This document shows positions 44,161 through 52,435 of a stretch of 64,000 nucleotides of DNA, piece after piece. Position numbers and translations under genes: made by a program. Source of the stretch: Streptomyces griseorubiginosus. Lineage in GTDB: Bacteria > Actinomycetota > Actinomycetes > Streptomycetales > Streptomycetaceae. The notes beneath the pieces were generated by a model. That model was not told the origin of the DNA and searched no databases. It was given only the letters and a program-made list of their open reading frames with translations. The stretch spans positions 87,207-151,206 of the forward strand of contig NZ_KQ948738.1 of NCBI RefSeq assembly GCF_001514195.1, written 5' to 3'. Position 1 is the first letter of the stretch; each line of letters starts with the position of its first letter.

Positions 44161-46865
44161 TGGTGGGCGAGGGTGACGTAGCGGCGGGAGAGGTCCTCGC
44201 GCAGGGCGTGCTCGTCGGGCGGGAGACCGAGCCGGGGGTCGGCACCCGCGGACAGGGCCGCGAGACCCGCCGCGTCGAGGGCACCGCGGGCGAGGGCCCC
44301 CTGTACGGCCTCCCAGACCTCGACGGTCATCCGGACCCTGGCCTCCTCGTCGGTGAGGCCGTGGGCGTGGAAGAGCAGGGCGAGCCGGTCCAGCACCTCA
44401 CGCAGCCGCCGCGGCACGTCATCGTCGCGCTCGGCGCGGCGCACGTACTCGATGCCGATCCGCACGGCCGCGGTCCGCGCGGGGGTCCGGTGCCGCGAGT
44501 GCTGCGGTACGGCGTCCAGTTCGCGTACGGCCTCCTCGTGGGCCCTTTCGCCGTCCCGTGCGAGGCGGGCACGCGCGGCGCCGAAGGCGGCGCTGCCGAG
44601 GGAGGGGTTGCGCAGCCGTACGGCCTCGTAGAAGGTCAGGGCCGCGTGCCCGTGGCCGAGGCGTTCCGCGCAGTGGCCGAGGGCGAGCTTGGGCGCGTAC
44701 TCACCGGGGATCGCCGCGTACACCCGGTCGAAGTGGCCCCAGGCCGCGGTGACTTGGCCCCGGGCCAGAGCGAGGAGACCCCGGTGCCAGTCCAGCCGCC
44801 AGTCGTAGGGGGCACGCCCGGGGCCGATCCGTGTCTCGGCCGCGCGCAACTCCCGTGCCGCGGCGTCGGGTCCGTCCGCCGGGTTGCGCAACCGCAGTCG
44901 GCAGCGCAGGAGATGGACCTCGGTGGAGTCCGGCCAGTCGCCGATGTGCTGGAGCAGGGCCTCAGGAGCGGCGTCGGCCAGCCGGCTCAGCTCGGCGTGG
45001 TGCTCGTCGTGCGGGTCGGGGCGCGGGACGGGCAGGCGTTGGGCGACCTCGGCGGGCGGCGGTGGGGCGAACGGGGTCGGGGCGCCGGGTGCGGCCCAGT
45101 GGGCGAGCGGCGGGGCGGAGCCGAGGGCGCCGTCGAGGGCGTAGGGCGACTGGAGGAAGAGCGGGGAGGGCTCGAAGGTCTCGGTGCCGGTCCGCAGGGA
45201 TCTCAACTCCCGGAAGACACCGCGTAATTGCTCGTCCATCTCCCGCGCGTCGGCGAACCGCCCGGCCGGCACACGCAGGGTCGCGCGACGCAGCACCCGA
45301 GCGAGGGAAACCAGACCGAGCCCATGGGGGACGGGGGCGGTGGCATCGGCTACGGACCAGGCGTCCTTGGAGACCGGCGAGGGCTTGCGGGGAGCGGGGG
45401 CGCCTACTGTGCCGGGCACGCCGTCTATGCCGGGCAGGCGTTCTGCGCCGGGCACGCGTTCTGTGCCGGGCACGCGTTCTGTGCCGGGCACGCGTTCTGT
45501 GCCGGGCACGCGTTCTGTGCCGGGCACGCGTTCTGTGCCGGGTGCCCCTTCGGGACCCGGCGCCCCGTTGCGATGCGAGGCCCTTTCCCGAGTCGGCGCG
45601 CCTTCTCGACCCGGCGTGCCTTCGCCACCGGGCGCTCTTTCGACACCCGGCGCCCCCTTGCGACCAGGTACCCCTTCGCGATGCAAGGCGCCCTCTCGAC
45701 CCGGCATGCCCTCTCGACCCGGCGCGCCTTCGCACCCCGGTGCCTCCTCGGTTCCGAGGCCCTCCCCGGCACCGCCCCCCTCGCCGATGCCCGGTGTCTC
45801 CAAGGCACCCGGCACTTCCCCGACTCCGGCCCCCGGCCCCGGCCTTGGCCCCGACGGCGGCTTCGATGCCGCCACCGGAGTCGAGGCCGAGCCCGAATCC
45901 AGCCCCGCCCTCTGCCCCCGTCCCTGCGCGGCTCCCGGCCCTGCCCCCGACCCGACGCCCCGCTCCCCCACCCCCCGCAACTCCTCCAGCGTCCGAAGAT
46001 CCCCCAACCGCGCCAGGTCCTCCGCCGACCGGCCCAGCCCGCACAGTCGCCGCAGTGTCTCCCCCAGGCTGAACAGGTCGTCCTGGCCGGTGGATTCGCC
46101 GTTCGGCCCGACCGTCGGTGCTCTGAAGCCGTCCGTCGTCATCCCCGGCGCCCCGGCCGGACGTACGCTCCCCACGTCGATGATCTTCGTGGTGGTGCCG
46201 TCGTGCATGACGTTGTCGGGTTTGAGGTCGCCGTAGACCTTGCCGGGCCGGTCGGCGTGCAGATACGCGAGGGCGGACAGGATCCGCACCCCGTACGCGA
46301 GCACGAACTCGTGGAAGCGCCGGTCGCCGAACTCCCCCGGGTTCAGCCTGGCCCGCGCCCGCACCTCCTCCAACGTGAGCCCGTCCACGTACTGGAGGAC
46401 CAGGAAGTCGCCGAGTTCGGGATGGTGGCCGTAGTTGAAGACGCGGATGATGTCGTCGTGGCCGAGGTCGACCAGGGCGCGCCGCTCCCGGGCCAGCGCG
46501 CCGGCCGCGGCGCCCGCCCGCTCGGGGCGCAGCATCTTGATGGCGACCTCGCGGTCGTCGACCTTGGTGTCGAGGGCGAGATAGACCTCGCCCATGCCGC
46601 CGTAGCCGAGGGGCCGGATGAGCCGGTACTGACCGGCGAGCAACCGCCCCGGCGGCAGGGGCAGTTCCCGGGCGTCGGCGAACGGGGCCCAGCCGCGGCC
46701 CAGCAGGGTGATCGAGGGCAGCACGGTCGGATCGGGGTTCTCCGCGGGCAGTTCGACCTGCGCGGTCCTCAGGTGCATCGGCTGTCCGGTGACGACGAGC
46801 GGACCGAACGACCCCCCGGATTCCGGAACCTCACCGAATGCACTCCCGCCCCGAGCCCCCTTCAT
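43959..46865 (-). CDS. pknG: PknG-like Ser/Thr protein kinase with collagen-like insertion
   Basis: A 968-aa cytosolic kinase. P-loop GYGGMGEVYLALD (88-99), Lys110 in VAIKML, catalytic Asp213 in YGDLKPDNVM and DVG at 230-232 (normally DFG). The PknG-type end of the kinase (SLARVLRRATLRVPAGRFADAREMDEQLRGVFREL) begins only at about residue 526, because residues about 297-520 are an insertion rich in Gly-Pro-Glu triplets, including six TERVPG units. A TPR domain follows (about 640-960). The rubredoxin CxxC pairs of mycobacterial PknG are absent. Adjacent glnX and glnH genes support the PknG pathway controlling 2-oxoglutarate dehydrogenase through OdhI/GarA. ATG 46865 abuts GAGGAGG. Confidence 0.85.
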   Translation of the reverse strand: MKGARGGSAFGEVPESGGSFGPLVVTGQPMHLRTAQVELPAENPDPTVLPSITLLGRGWAPFADARELPLPPGRLLAGQYRLIRPLGYGGMGEVYLALDTKVDDREVAIKMLRPERAGAAAGALARERRALVDLGHDDIIRVFNYGHHPELGDFLVLQYVDGLTLEEVRARARLNPGEFGDRRFHEFVLAYGVRILSALAYLHADRPGKVYGDLKPDNVMHDGTTTKIIDVGSVRPAGAPGMTTDGFRAPTVGPNGESTGQDDLFSLGETLRRLCGLGRSAEDLARLGDLRTLEELRGVGERGVGSGAGPGAAQGRGQRAGLDSGSASTPVAASKPPSGPRPGPGAGVGEVPGALETPGIGEGGGAGEGLGTEEAPGCEGAPGREGMPGREGALHREGVPGRKGAPGVERAPGGEGTPGREGAPTRERASHRNGAPGPEGAPGTERVPGTERVPGTERVPGTERVPGTERVPGAERLPGIDGVPGTVGAPAPRKPSPVSKDAWSVADATAPVPHGLGLVSLARVLRRATLRVPAGRFADAREMDEQLRGVFRELRSLRTGTETFEPSPLFLQSPYALDGALGSAPPLAHWAAPGAPTPFAPPPPAEVAQRLPVPRPDPHDEHHAELSRLADAAPEALLQHIGDWPDSTEVHLLRCRLRLRNPADGPDAAARELRAAETRIGPGRAPYDWRLDWHRGLLALARGQVTAAWGHFDRVYAAIPGEYAPKLALGHCAERLGHGHAALTFYEAVRLRNPSLGSAAFGAARARLARDGERAHEEAVRELDAVPQHSRHRTPARTAAVRIGIEYVRRAERDDDVPRRLREVLDRLALLFHAHGLTDEEARVRMTVEVWEAVQGALARGALDAAGLAALSAGADPRLGLPPDEHALREDLSRRYVTLAHQAARSTAAEDAAVAESLLDRAYETRPLAFRHRRDSPWLGRRFADWLRTTAHASSRGTPAPSRGPEPP
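45426..45545. repeat. 18-bp tandem repeat (TERVPG) in the pknG-like gene
   Basis: The unit GCCGGGCACGCGTTCTGT recurs about six to seven times without interruption, encoding repeated Gly-Thr-Glu-Arg-Val-Pro on the minus strand. Less exact G-x-x triplets extend the low-complexity tract to about 45380-45760. The number of units is likely to vary between strains by slippage in steps of six residues. Confidence 0.9.
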
Positions 46866-47055
46866 CCTCCTCAGAATAGGGCCACGTGCCGGGATTGACC
46901 CCTTGCGTTCCTCCAGCGAACCGTGGGGCTGCCGATTCGGGACACGGCAAGGCCGAGAGGGGCGTCCCGCGCGGATCGGTGCCCCTCTAGAGTGAGGAGT
47001 TCCTGTCAGAGGGGTCCGGACCGCAGCCGTCCAGGCCGGCAGCGGTGAAGGAGAC
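46866..47055. promoter_or_regulatory. Divergent promoter region between two kinase genes
   Basis: This 190-base spacer separates the PknG-like gene (minus) from the PQQ-type kinase (plus). AGGAG at 46994-46998 and AAGGAGA at 47049-47055 are seen, the latter being the ribosome binding site of the plus-strand kinase. I could not place a confident -35/-10 pair for either gene. Confidence 0.4.
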
Positions 47056-49254
47056 ATGGTGACCCTGCGCGAGCACGATCCGGAGTCCGTCGGCGGCTAC
47101 CGGATCGAGTCGCGGATCGGGACCGGCGGCATGGGTGTCGTCTACCTCGGCAGATCGGCGTCGGGACGGGCCGTGGCCGTCAAGGTCGTGCACACCCGCT
47201 ACGCCGACAACCCCGAGTTCCGGGCCAGGTTCCGGCAGGAGATCGCCGCCGCCCGGCGGGTCAGCGGCGCGTTCACGGCACCGGTCGTGGACGCCGACCC
47301 GGAGGCGGCACGGCCGTGGATGGCCACCGCGTTCGTCCCGGGCCGTACCCTCGCCGAACGCGTCGGCGAGACGGGGCCGCTGGACCGGCCCGCACTGCGC
47401 CGCCTGGGCACCGAACTCGCCGAGGCGCTGCGGGAGATCCACCGTGCGGAGGTCGTGCACCGGGACCTCAAGCCGAGCAACGTGCTGCTGCTGGAGAGCG
47501 AGGGCGACGACGGGGCGGTGCGGGTCATCGACTTCGGCATCTCCCGCGCGGCCGACAGCGATGTCCGCACGCAGACCGGCATGGTGATGGGCTCACCGCC
47601 CTTCATGGCTCCGGAGCAGTTCAGCAGGCCGCACGAGGTCGGTCCCGCCGTGGACGTGTTCTCGCTGGGCGCGGTCCTCGTGTACGCGGCCACCGGGCAC
47701 AGCCCCTTCGAGGCGGAGAACGCCTACCTGGCCGCGTACAACACCGTGCACGGCGAGCCGAGGCTGGGTGAACTGCCCGCGGAGCTGCGCCCGTTGGTCG
47801 CCCGGTGTCTCGCGAAGGAGCCCGGGGACCGGCCCACCGCGAGCGAGGTGCTGGAGGCGCTGGCGGCGCTGCCGGAGGAGTTGTCCGACGGCGCGCCGGA
47901 CGAGGAGCGGTCCCGGGCGCCGGAGACCGCGCCGACGGAGGCGGTGGTGTCGCCGCTCGGGGGCACCGAGGCGCTCCGGACGGAACGCCGTGGACCTCGG
48001 GGCCGGCGCGGGCGGAGGCTGTGGGCCGCCGTGGCCGCCGTGCTGCTTCTCGGCGGGACCGGGGCGGCCGCGGTCGCCATGATGGAGGACGACCCGGCGA
48101 GCACCGTCGGGGAAGCCGTGCCGGCCGCCCCGAGGTCGCCGTCGGCGGGGAAGGTCCCGGCGGGCTGGCGGCCCTGGCACAACACGCTGGGGTCGGACGG
48201 GAAGGACGAGCCGAGGGGCCTCGGTCCCTCGTGCACTCCGGACGCGCTCGGCGTCTTCTGCGCCTCCGAAGAGGTCGCGCTGATGCGGCTGGACCCGGCG
48301 ACGGGAAAGACCGACTGGACCAGGCCCATGAGCCGCAAGCAGGTCAGCAGCTTCTCGCTGCGGCAGCCCGTCGTCCGGGACGGCGTGGTGTTCGTCTACA
48401 GCGCGGACCGCTCGCAGGGGGTCGACGCGTACGACGCGAGAACCGGCAGGCTCCTGTGGCAACTCAAGGGCCCCCTGGGCGACTTCGACTACCTGGGCAA
48501 GGCACTGCTGGTCCGTCTCGACACGCTCGACGCCTCCGCCGCCTCCCCCGGGACCGCCGCGCGCTACGCGGCGTACGAGCCGCGCACGGGCAAGGAGTTG
48601 TGGCGGCGCGAGCTGAGCACCACCTCGTCGAGCCCCTTCCACGAGGGCCCCGAGGGCACGCTCTACGCGGATCTGCGCGGCGGGTCCGGTGGCATCGCCC
48701 GCATCGACGCGCGGAGCGGCCGGACGCTGAGCAGTGTGGCAGCCCCGAAGGGCGGTCTCTGGCTGGCCACGATCCACGACAGCACGGCCTACTACGCCCG
48801 CTGGGAGGGCGACTCGGGCGTCTCCGCCGAGTTCTTCGTGCAGGACCTCCACTCCGGCAAGAGCCGCCGGATCGACTTCCCCTGGAGCGTCCAGCCGGAG
48901 GCGCCGCCGCTCGTCGTGGGCGACACGCTGTACATCTTCGACTACGGCAACGAGACGCTGCTCGCCCTCGACGTCAAGCGCGGCAAGCCGCTGTGGTCCA
49001 GCTCCCGCGACCTGCGCGTCTTCAGCGAACCGTCCTACCACGACGGCCGGTTGTACGTGACGATGCCGGACACCAGTGTCCTGGCGCTGGACCCAAGGAC
49101 GGGCAAGGAGATCGGCCGTACGTCCCCGTCCTTCGACACGACGGGCCGTTCCTTCGAGGAGCTCTCGCCGAGCTCGGTACCGCCGCTGCTGGTGGGCGAC
49201 GTGCTGTACGGGGTCACCGGGCCGGGTGTCTTCTCGGTGCCCGACGTCACCTGA
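47056..49254 (+). CDS. Transmembrane Ser/Thr protein kinase with PQQ-type beta-propeller
   Basis: A 732-aa AfsK-like receptor kinase. The cytoplasmic kinase domain (about residues 15-275) has IGTGGMGVVYLG, Lys43 in AVKVV, HRDLKPSNV with Asp137, and IDFGIS. A Ala/Gly-rich linker and one helix (about 323-343, LWAAVAAVLLLGGTGAAAVAMM) follow, then an extracellular quinoprotein-like propeller with repeats such as RLDPATGKTDW, DAYDARTGRLLWQL, ALDVKRGKPLW and ALDPRTGKEIG. ATG 47056 follows AAGGAGA. Such kinases regulate differentiation and secondary metabolism in Streptomyces. It is divergent from the PknG-like kinase. Confidence 0.92.
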   Translation: MVTLREHDPESVGGYRIESRIGTGGMGVVYLGRSASGRAVAVKVVHTRYADNPEFRARFRQEIAAARRVSGAFTAPVVDADPEAARPWMATAFVPGRTLAERVGETGPLDRPALRRLGTELAEALREIHRAEVVHRDLKPSNVLLLESEGDDGAVRVIDFGISRAADSDVRTQTGMVMGSPPFMAPEQFSRPHEVGPAVDVFSLGAVLVYAATGHSPFEAENAYLAAYNTVHGEPRLGELPAELRPLVARCLAKEPGDRPTASEVLEALAALPEELSDGAPDEERSRAPETAPTEAVVSPLGGTEALRTERRGPRGRRGRRLWAAVAAVLLLGGTGAAAVAMMEDDPASTVGEAVPAAPRSPSAGKVPAGWRPWHNTLGSDGKDEPRGLGPSCTPDALGVFCASEEVALMRLDPATGKTDWTRPMSRKQVSSFSLRQPVVRDGVVFVYSADRSQGVDAYDARTGRLLWQLKGPLGDFDYLGKALLVRLDTLDASAASPGTAARYAAYEPRTGKELWRRELSTTSSSPFHEGPEGTLYADLRGGSGGIARIDARSGRTLSSVAAPKGGLWLATIHDSTAYYARWEGDSGVSAEFFVQDLHSGKSRRIDFPWSVQPEAPPLVVGDTLYIFDYGNETLLALDVKRGKPLWSSSRDLRVFSEPSYHDGRLYVTMPDTSVLALDPRTGKEIGRTSPSFDTTGRSFEELSPSSVPPLLVGDVLYGVTGPGVFSVPDVT

Positions 49255-49306
49255 ACGGGCGTTGGGGGCCCGGCACCTGGGCCGGACCCCCACCGAGTCG
49301 GCCGGT

Positions 49307-50449
49307 TCAGTAGGTGTGCAGGGTCAGGCCGTAGCGGTTGAGGATCTCGTTGACGGGCTGGAACCAGGTCTCGCCGCCGCTGGAGCAGTTGCCCCAGCCG
49401 CCGGAGGTGACGCCCTGGGCCTGGTCGCCGCTGATGAACGAGCCGCCGGAGTCACCGGGTTCGGCGCAGACGCTGGTCTTGGTCATCTGGTGCACCGCGC
49501 CCTGGCTGTAGTTGACGGTCTCGTTCATGGCGAGGACCGTGCCGCAGTGCCAGTGGGTCGTCGAGCCCGAGCGGCAGATGGAGGAGCCGACGGGCGCCAC
49601 GTTGGAGCCGCGTACGAGCTGGTCGGAGACGGTGCCCCAGCCGAGCACCACCGGGACGGTCCACCAGCCGCTGCCCACGTTGACCCAGGCGTAGTCGTTG
49701 TCCGGGAAGGAGGAGCCCTGGAAAGTGCCGACGTAGCTGCGGTCCCAGCCGTAGACGCTGCCGGTGTGCTGGTCGCAGTGCCCGGCGGTGACGAAGCCGC
49801 CGTAGACCGAGAAGCCGATGGAGCAGCGGACGTTGCCGGTGTAGTAGGGGTCGCCGCCGACGGTTCCGGCGGCGAAGGTGGTGGGCGCGGAGGCCACTTC
49901 GCGGACGGTGATGGGTCCTGCCGCACGGGCGCGGGCGAGGAAGGCCCGGACATCGTTGTCACCCTGTCGGCCTCGGACAACGTTCACCACGACCTTGCCG
50001 GCCTTCGCGTCGACGTGCCAACTGCTGACGGCGTCGGGCGCGGTGATCCTGTCGATCCTGGCCTGAGTGGCGGCGAGTGCGCGGGCGCTGTGCGCGACCG
50101 TGCGCACACCGGCACCGGTGGCGCGGATCTTCTGGAGGGTGCCGGTGGAGGTGCCGGGGGTGACGGCGACGGTGAGGGTGCCCCGGTCGGCGTCGAACCA
50201 GGAGCCGCCGTACGAGGCGCCGGCGGCCTTGCGCGCCACCGGTTCCAGGGCGGCGGCCTTCTTCTCGGCGGCGAGTCTGGCCTCGGCCTGCTGGCGCGTG
50301 AGGCCGAAGTCCCGCTGCATCGCGGTGAGCAGCCCGGCCGAGGCGGGCGCCTTCTCCTCGGCGGTGGCGGGGGTGGTCGCGGCGGTGGCGCCGGCGCCGA
50401 GCAGGAGCAGCACGGCGAGGCCCGCGCGCAGGATGCGGTTGCGTCTCAT
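49307..50449 (-). CDS. Secreted S1 serine protease (alpha-lytic/streptogrisin type) with prodomain
   Basis: A 380-aa preproprotease. The signal peptide covers about residues 1-30. The alpha-lytic-type prodomain follows (residues about 31-195, LARFGLTRQQAEARLA-like pattern, DADRGTLTVAVTPG, VVRGRQGDNDVRAFL). The mature enzyme begins near GTVGGDPYY and is about 183 aa. The triad is visible: TAGHC (His224), DNDYAWV (Asp252) and GDSGGS (Ser334), with three disulfide-forming Cys pairs. ATG 50449 follows AAGGGC. A CTGAGAGCGCTCTCAG palindrome lies 42-57 bases upstream. Extracellular protein degradation. Confidence 0.92.
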   Translation of the reverse strand: MRRNRILRAGLAVLLLLGAGATAATTPATAEEKAPASAGLLTAMQRDFGLTRQQAEARLAAEKKAAALEPVARKAAGASYGGSWFDADRGTLTVAVTPGTSTGTLQKIRATGAGVRTVAHSARALAATQARIDRITAPDAVSSWHVDAKAGKVVVNVVRGRQGDNDVRAFLARARAAGPITVREVASAPTTFAAGTVGGDPYYTGNVRCSIGFSVYGGFVTAGHCDQHTGSVYGWDRSYVGTFQGSSFPDNDYAWVNVGSGWWTVPVVLGWGTVSDQLVRGSNVAPVGSSICRSGSTTHWHCGTVLAMNETVNYSQGAVHQMTKTSVCAEPGDSGGSFISGDQAQGVTSGGWGNCSSGGETWFQPVNEILNRYGLTLHTY

Positions 50450-50490
50450 GGAGATTGCCCTTCGTTGTGGCAACGGGACGGCAGAGTTCT

Positions 50491-50506
50491 CTGAGAGCGC
50501 TCTCAG
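50491..50506. promoter_or_regulatory. CebR/CelR-like LacI palindrome upstream of the S1 protease
   Basis: CTGAGAGCGCTCTCAG is a perfect 16-bp palindrome whose GAGCGCTC core matches the CebR/CelR operator TGGGAGCGCTCCCA used for cellulolytic genes. It precedes a protease here, 42 bases from the start codon, so it would be an unusual member of such a regulon. Confidence 0.65.
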
Positions 50507-50594
50507 TGGTGTGGCGGGGCAGAGCCTAACCGCGCCAGCCTCTCAGGTCCATACCAATTTCCGGCCGCGAAAATTTCGCGCACCTGCCACCCCT

Positions 50595-50622
50595 TTGTCG
50601 GGCGGAGACGGCGGGCGATAGT
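50595..50622 (+). promoter_or_regulatory. Possible promoter of the ThuA-like/Gfo-Idh-MocA pair
   Basis: TTGTCG (50595-50600), a 16-base spacer and GATAGT (50617-50622) lie 35 bases upstream of the ThuA-like start. Both hexamers deviate from consensus, so the assignment is tentative. Confidence 0.4.
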
Positions 50623-50657
50623 GGGGTGACCCTTTTCCCCGCACGTGAAGGAACGCG

Positions 50658-51368
50658 ATGACGCGGAAGAAAGCCCTGGTGGTACGAGGTGGTTGGGAGG
50701 GGCACCAGCCGGTTGCGGCCACGGAGCTCTTCCTGCCCTTCCTCCGCGACCACGCCTACGACGTCCTGATCGAGGAGTCGACCGACGTGTACGCCGACGC
50801 CGACGCGATGGCCGAGACCGACCTCGTCGTACAGTGCGTGACGATGTCGGAGATCAAGCCCGAGCAGCTGTCCGGGCTGAGCGCGGCGGTGGTGGCGGGG
50901 ACCGGATTCACCGGCTGGCACGGTGGGATCGCCGACTCCTTCCGGGCCTCCTCCGACTACCTCCACCTGGTCGGCGGGCAGTTCGCGACCCACCCCGGCA
51001 AGGAGCCGTGCGAGCGCGCGGGCGACGAGTCCGACAACTTCCTCCCGTACACGATCAACGTCACCGACCTCGGCCGTGAGCATCCGATCACCGCGGGGAT
51101 AGAGGACTTCGAACTGCACACCGAGCAGTACTGGGTGCTGCACGACGACCTGGTCGACGTCCTCGCCACCACCACCCATCCCGCCCGGCCGTGGCAGCCG
51201 TGGCACCGGCCGGTCACCTCCCCCGCGGTCTGGACCCGGCAGTGGGGCGCGGGACGAGTCGTGGTGACGACCCCGGGACACAGCCTCGACGTGCTGGAGA
51301 ACCCGAACGTCCGTACCGTCATCGAGAGGGGCATGCTGTGGGCGACGCGCACCGCATCGGCGTCGTAG
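50658..51368 (+). CDS. ThuA-like protein (trehalose-utilisation family)
   Basis: A 236-aa protein with the ThuA-like glutamine-amidotransferase-type fold: ALVVRGGWEGHQPV, ETDLVVQCVTM, GTGFTGWHGGIADSFRASSDYLHLVGGQF, and NFLPYTINVTDLGREHPITAGIEDFELHTEQYWVLHD. The GWHGG and HPIT..I segments are the family's conserved face. It overlaps the Gfo/Idh/MocA gene by 31 bases, and this pairing is common in sugar-oxidation loci, where ThuA acts with a dehydrogenase on keto-sugars. Substrate unknown. Confidence 0.85.
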   Translation: MTRKKALVVRGGWEGHQPVAATELFLPFLRDHAYDVLIEESTDVYADADAMAETDLVVQCVTMSEIKPEQLSGLSAAVVAGTGFTGWHGGIADSFRASSDYLHLVGGQFATHPGKEPCERAGDESDNFLPYTINVTDLGREHPITAGIEDFELHTEQYWVLHDDLVDVLATTTHPARPWQPWHRPVTSPAVWTRQWGAGRVVVTTPGHSLDVLENPNVRTVIERGMLWATRTASAS

Positions 51369-52435
51369 GTCTCGGCGTCATCTCCCGTGCCTACCTGGAC
51401 ACCCTCGTCGGCCGCGACGCGGTGCGGGTCACCGCGGTCGCCGACCTCGACGCCTCCCGGTCGGCCGCCGTGGCCGCCGAACTGCCCGGCGTGCGGGCGC
51501 TGTCCGTGGCGGAACTGCTCAACAGCCCTGACGTGGACACGGTGTTGAACCTCACCGTGCCCGCGGCCCACGCCGAGATCGCCCTCGGCGCCATCGGGCA
51601 CGGCAAGAACGTCTACGGCGAGAAGCCGCTGGCCGCCGAACTCGCCGACGCCCAGGCCGTCTTGGAGGCCGCGGCGAAGGCGTCCGTACGGGTGGGATGC
51701 GCGCCGGACACCGTCCTGGGCACCGGAGTCCAGACGGCACGGGCGGCGGTGGAGGCCGGTGCGATCGGCCGCCCCCTGTTCGCCTCGGCCGTCATGATCA
51801 CCCCGGGTCACGAACGCTGGCACCCCCAGCCCGACTTCTACTACGCCCCCGGCGGTGGCCCGCTGCTGGACATGGGGCCGTACTACCTGACCTCGCTGGT
51901 GCATCTGCTGGGCCCGGTGCGGGCCGTGATCGGGGCGTCGAGCCGGCTGCGCTCCGAGCGGGTCATCGGCTCAGGTCCCCGCGCGGGCGAGCGGATCCCG
52001 GTCGAGGTGGACAGCCATGTCTCCGGTGTCCTGGAACACGAGGGCGGGGCCCTGACGACGCTCACGACGAGCTTCGACGGCGTGGGCACCACGGCCGCGC
52101 CGATCGAGGTGCACGGCGAGACCGGCACCCTCACGGTCCCGGATCCGAACCACTTCGACGGCGAGGTACGGCTCCTGGAGCTCGGCGGGTCCGAGCGGCG
52201 CACGCTCCCGCCCTCGGCCGGGTACGTCGGTGGCGCTCGGGGGGTCGGGCTGCTCGACTTCGTCGCCGCCGACGGCGGGCGCCCGGCGCGGGCGAGCGGT
52301 GAACTCGCCCTGCACGTCCTGGAGACGATGACGGCACTGCTGCGCTCCTCGGCCGAAGGACGCCGGATCGAGCTGTCGACGTCGGTGCAGCGGCCCGCCC
52401 CGGTGCCGCTGACACCGGTGGAGGAGTGGCGGTGA
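51338..52435 (+). CDS. Gfo/Idh/MocA-family oxidoreductase
   Basis: A 365-aa NAD(P)-dependent sugar or inositol dehydrogenase. The Rossmann motif IGVVGLGVISRAYLDTL is near residue 7, GKNVYGEKPLA contains the conserved EKP lysine, and GGGPLLDMGPYYLTSLVHLLGP is the substrate-binding face. GTG 51338 follows GAGAGGGG by six bases and overlaps the ThuA-like gene by 31 bases, indicating coupling. Its TGA abuts the stop of the convergent GCS2 gene. Substrate unknown. Confidence 0.9.
   Translation: MGDAHRIGVVGLGVISRAYLDTLVGRDAVRVTAVADLDASRSAAVAAELPGVRALSVAELLNSPDVDTVLNLTVPAAHAEIALGAIGHGKNVYGEKPLAAELADAQAVLEAAAKASVRVGCAPDTVLGTGVQTARAAVEAGAIGRPLFASAVMITPGHERWHPQPDFYYAPGGGPLLDMGPYYLTSLVHLLGPVRAVIGASSRLRSERVIGSGPRAGERIPVEVDSHVSGVLEHEGGALTTLTTSFDGVGTTAAPIEVHGETGTLTVPDPNHFDGEVRLLELGGSERRTLPPSAGYVGGARGVGLLDFVAADGGRPARASGELALHVLETMTALLRSSAEGRRIELSTSVQRPAPVPLTPVEEWR

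Noticed and set aside
44831..46072. Plus-strand frame opposite the pknG insertion
   Set aside because: The repeat tract is open on both strands; only the minus strand joins two halves of a kinase domain.
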